Shown: piece by piece, positions 62,201-64,000 of the stretch
Position numbering within the stretch: the first letter of the stretch is position 1
Layout: each line of letters begins with the position of its first letter
NCBI RefSeq assembly: GCF_017254915.1
Contig: NZ_JAFKCT010000001.1
Location: forward strand, 682,001 to 746,000
Direction: 5' to 3'
Length of the DNA: 64,000 nucleotides
From: Algoriphagus oliviformis
Lineage (GTDB): Bacteria; Bacteroidota; Bacteroidia; Cytophagales; Cyclobacteriaceae
The notes under the pieces: generated by a model
What the model was told of the DNA's origin: nothing
Database searches by the model: none
The model's input: the letters and a program-made list of their open reading frames with translations, nothing else
Made by a program: the position numbers and the translations under genes

Positions 62201-62379
62201 ACGGTGCGATCACCAACGCAAGATTCTTTGCTCAGGTACAGAATCCGTTCACTTTTACCGGATACAGCGGTCTTGATCCTGAGTCCAACCAGTATTCTGG
62301 CCAGCAGTCGTTTGGTGTGGACTGGAACGTAGCTCCTGTGATCCGCACTTACACTTTGGGTCTGAACGTAGGGTTCTAA
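59287..62379 (+). CDS. SusC/RagA-family TonB-dependent outer-membrane transporter
   Basis: This 1030-residue protein has a signal peptide (about 1-20, ending SVLAQS), an N-terminal carboxypeptidase-regulatory-like domain (about 24-100; TITGRVTSAEEPEGVPGASV, then GSYSISVP and LVFSFVGY), a TonB-box-like region and plug (about 105-240; NEVVVTGYGTQERREITGSV, AIYGSRAANGVILITTKRGS) and a C-terminal beta barrel to a terminal aromatic residue in TLGLNVGF. It imports large substrates together with the SusD lipoprotein encoded next. Arg is mostly AGA and codons are highly biased, indicating strong expression. No glycoside hydrolase or protease is seen in the window, so the substrate stays unknown. Confidence 0.97.
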   Translation: MKKVLLGFALSFLTIVSVLAQSKTITGRVTSAEEPEGVPGASVVVKGTTQGTITDLDGSYSISVPDNAATLVFSFVGYLTKEMPIGSSSVINVVMDTDVKVLNEVVVTGYGTQERREITGSVTSINSADIENLVAPSFESQLAGRAPGVQVTTPSGVLGSRPIIRIRGVNSISSSASPLIIIDGVPVVDDDRSAVNASNPLANINPADIQSYEVLKDGSATAIYGSRAANGVILITTKRGSTGKAKVNYSMAMGVNEEVDRFDLLTGDEFVTIANEKVTNTNPNATGNARPGENNDWQDIVFRNGFTQQHNLSISGGSEATKYFFSLGFTDQESPIVANDLKRYSFRANVDHSISKAVRIGNSLSYSMTEINGLNNGANSLSGAIYNATRALPNVAIYDPANTAFDGYNVQPDGSTTGWGNNLAGPDNNIPNIGFVLDNNIYRSRAHRLLGSAYAEVDIITGLTARTQIGIDLTLADDFQSLDPRHGDGRSSNGSVYMAYNPAYRWNWQNTLNYQTVIADDHNINVTGGLEYQMTNYYNFNAQGTDISDNFYRLQNLISGSYNNQFSGGGYSERGFDSYFGRFNYSFKGRYLASFTVRNDGISDLIGDNKRGTFFGGSVGWRVSDEAFFNSELISDLKFRASYAEVGNTGIGAFAAFGGYSPVLGGAGAGIGYSQVANGGLQWETSKKFNIGLDMTIGKVTFSADYFNNDVDGLILDAPTAPSLGVPGNSISQNVGAMVNSGLELRAFANVINRGKFSWNTDFNITFIENEVTELVQTLTGTYNRTAVGGPIAQLYGFTWAGVNPANGNPMYYSGENIVQYDLRPSGQGGLRFKAYDANNPADVSVNGAAPTQSFLGNTLPKWQGGWSNSFKFGNWDAEIFTRFSGGNYIMNESVRGLMGLGFSNNHASILNRWTESGQVTDVPKLYSGQDQNTWQNSASNSRFVEKGDFVRIQNIVVGYTVPAAALTSAFNGAITNARFFAQVQNPFTFTGYSGLDPESNQYSGQQSFGVDWNVAPVIRTYTLGLNVGF

Positions 62380-62406
62380 TTTCAAACTCCTAAACGAAGC
62401 ATTACA

Positions 62407-63939
62407 ATGACAAAATTTTCGATAAAAAACTTCAAGCTTATCCTAGCCGGTGCGGCTATGATGGGAGTGGTCAGTGCCTGCGAGGTAACTGAACTGACCC
62501 CTGCCAACTTGATCCCAGATCAGGAAGCATTTGCTACTGCCGCTCGAATCGAGTCTGCGGTACTGGGCGTGTACGAATCCGCACAGCGCGGGTACTACAA
62601 CGGTTCCGTGACCAACGGTCGTGGCTATCCTTTCGGAGCTGCCAACGTGGAGCAGGGTGACATGAGAGGCGAGGACATGTACAATGACCAGGCCTTCTAC
62701 GAAATCACCTACAACAACTCCTACAACCCGCAGTCTGCAAACAACAACGGAATGTGGATCTCCCTGTATCGATTGATCAACCGGGCGAACATCATCCTTG
62801 AAAACATCGATCCTGCTGTAGCAAGCGGTGTGCTGACTGCTGAGAAAGCCAATGCGTACAAAGGTGAAATGCTGTTCATGAGAGCTTTGGCTCATCATGA
62901 GCTCCTGATCCACTTCGCCAGACCTTATTCTGACGATCCCGAGACCGCTGGCGTTCCTTACAGAACTTTCGCCATCAACGATGTGCCTAAAGTTCCAGAC
63001 GGAGAGGCAGTTCCCCGTGGTACAGTTGGGGAAGACTATACCCAGCTTTTGGCTGACTTGGATGCTGCCGCTACTGCCTTGGGTTCAGGCAAAGGCACTG
63101 TATCCAGAGTAAGCTACGGAGCGGTAGTCGCCCTCAAGACCCGTGTCCTTCTTCACAAAGAAGATTGGGCTGGTGTATTGGCAGAGTATGAGAAAATCAA
63201 GTCTCTGTACGCAGTGACTCCTAACCCCGCCACTCCTTTCAGAGGCGGAACCAGCTCTGACAACATCTTCTCTTTCCTCAACTCAGATGCTTCCAACGGT
63301 ACTGTAAACGGCGCTTTGCCAGCAATGTATGGCAACCCAGCCAACGGTGGCCGTGGTCTGGTGAAGATTTCTCCACTGATCTGGAGATCTTCCTTCTGGC
63401 TTGCCGAAGATACCCGCCGTGTAGACCTGACCAGCAGAAACGCTGCGGGTATCTACAGCGCCAAATATATCGATCCCGTAACCCGTACGGATCCAAACGT
63501 GATCCTGAGATTCTCAGAGGTAGTATTGAACGCGGCTGAGGCAAACGCACAGCTGGGCAACTTGGATGCTGCTGTAGCCCTGTTGAACACCGTAAGAAGC
63601 CGTGCACTTCCTGCATCCATTCCAGCTTTCACAGCTGCAGGTCTGGGAGGGCAGGCTGGCGTTTTGACAGCTATCTATCAGGAGCGTAGAATCGAATTCT
63701 TGGCTGAAGGCCGCAGATGGGCTGATATCCACAGACTCTCTGGTGCTGGTGTCATGAACGGCATTCCTTTGAAAGCCCAGTCCAGATCCGTGAACAACGT
63801 GGATTTCTATACCACTAGCCGTGCGATCGTGACTAGCCACGACCTTCCATACGACGACTACCGCTTCATCTGGCCAATCCCTTTGGATGAAATCCAAAAC
63901 AACACATCTGCTCCAATCGCGCAGAACCCAGGTTATTGA
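62407..63939 (+). CDS. SusD/RagB-family nutrient-binding outer-membrane lipoprotein
   Basis: This 510-residue protein has a lipoprotein signal (ILAGAAMMGVVSAC, Cys at about 25) and the SusD fold: an N-terminal TPR-like region (YRLINRANIILENIDPAVAS, EMLFMRALAHHELLIHFARP) and a C-terminal half that ends with DDYRFIWPIPLDEIQNNTSA, the conserved SusD tail. It sits as a lid on the SusC barrel and binds the substrate outside the cell. The gene starts 27 bases after susC and is followed by a terminator, so the operon may contain only these two genes. Confidence 0.96.
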   Translation: MTKFSIKNFKLILAGAAMMGVVSACEVTELTPANLIPDQEAFATAARIESAVLGVYESAQRGYYNGSVTNGRGYPFGAANVEQGDMRGEDMYNDQAFYEITYNNSYNPQSANNNGMWISLYRLINRANIILENIDPAVASGVLTAEKANAYKGEMLFMRALAHHELLIHFARPYSDDPETAGVPYRTFAINDVPKVPDGEAVPRGTVGEDYTQLLADLDAAATALGSGKGTVSRVSYGAVVALKTRVLLHKEDWAGVLAEYEKIKSLYAVTPNPATPFRGGTSSDNIFSFLNSDASNGTVNGALPAMYGNPANGGRGLVKISPLIWRSSFWLAEDTRRVDLTSRNAAGIYSAKYIDPVTRTDPNVILRFSEVVLNAAEANAQLGNLDAAVALLNTVRSRALPASIPAFTAAGLGGQAGVLTAIYQERRIEFLAEGRRWADIHRLSGAGVMNGIPLKAQSRSVNNVDFYTTSRAIVTSHDLPYDDYRFIWPIPLDEIQNNTSAPIAQNPGY

Positions 63940-63961
63940 TTCTCTGGTAGCACTATTTTCA

Positions 63962-63993
63962 AAAGTCCGACTCGTGAGAGTCGGACTTTTTTT
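63962..63993 (+). terminator. rho-independent terminator after susD
   Basis: A 12-bp perfect stem (63962-63973 with 63978-63989), a 4-base loop and seven T residues ending at 63993 follow the susD stop codon by 22 bases. Confidence 0.93.
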
Positions 63994-64000
63994 GTTTAGC

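Overview
The window comes from a Bacteroidota genome, most likely a marine Cyclobacteriaceae relative (Algoriphagus-like). The support is a SusC/SusD pair at the right end, TAnnTTTG-type promoters, a CNNM/CorC protein followed by a PpiD-like foldase, and a contractile injection operon that, from memory, resembles AlgoCIS of Algoriphagus machipongonensis. Coding density is high and there is no tRNA, rRNA, CRISPR, transposase or integrase.

Left flank (1-15.1 kb): envelope and housekeeping genes. These are the tail of a membrane protein, a CNNM/CBS protein, a PpiD-like chaperone, a DUF493 protein, a pterin dehydratase overlapping rsmI, an inositol-monophosphatase gene preceded by ten TTAACCA heptamers, an AEC transporter, two orphan small proteins, the glyA-tatC-rpiB operon with a recognisable promoter and terminator, a beta-lactamase-fold hydrolase, an AI-2E family transporter, a small lipoprotein and a subtilisin-like lipoprotein.

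Centre (15.2-42.5 kb): one 27-kb minus-strand operon for an extracellular contractile injection system (eCIS). In transcription order it encodes a DUF4255 cap protein, a second cap-side protein of unknown fold, two sheath proteins, two tube proteins, a DUF5908 peptide, a LysM hub protein, a VgrG-like spike, a gp25 wedge protein, two giant baseplate proteins, a large multidomain protein with Ig-like, carboxypeptidase-regulatory and paired HeH/SAP-like segments, a tape-measure protein, an AAA+ ATPase, a Lys/Glu-rich peptide and a 1332-residue DUF4157 (eCIS core) protein. The last has a C-terminus resembling a non-specific nuclease followed by two helix-hairpin-helix motifs, so it is the best cargo or toxin candidate. 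No PAAR tip gene and no classical fibre gene are visible. There are no capsid, portal or terminase genes, so this is a particle or injection machine and not a prophage.

Right flank (42.7-64 kb): an unknown helical protein, a polytopic membrane protein, rbfA, a LolC/E-like permease, a TPR protein, a 1165-residue membrane protein with two extracytoplasmic regions facing a small coiled-coil membrane protein across a shared promoter region, a SolA-like amine oxidase, an ABC exporter, a methyltransferase, a tandem universal stress protein, a 2H phosphoesterase, and a SusC/SusD outer-membrane uptake pair ending in a strong terminator.
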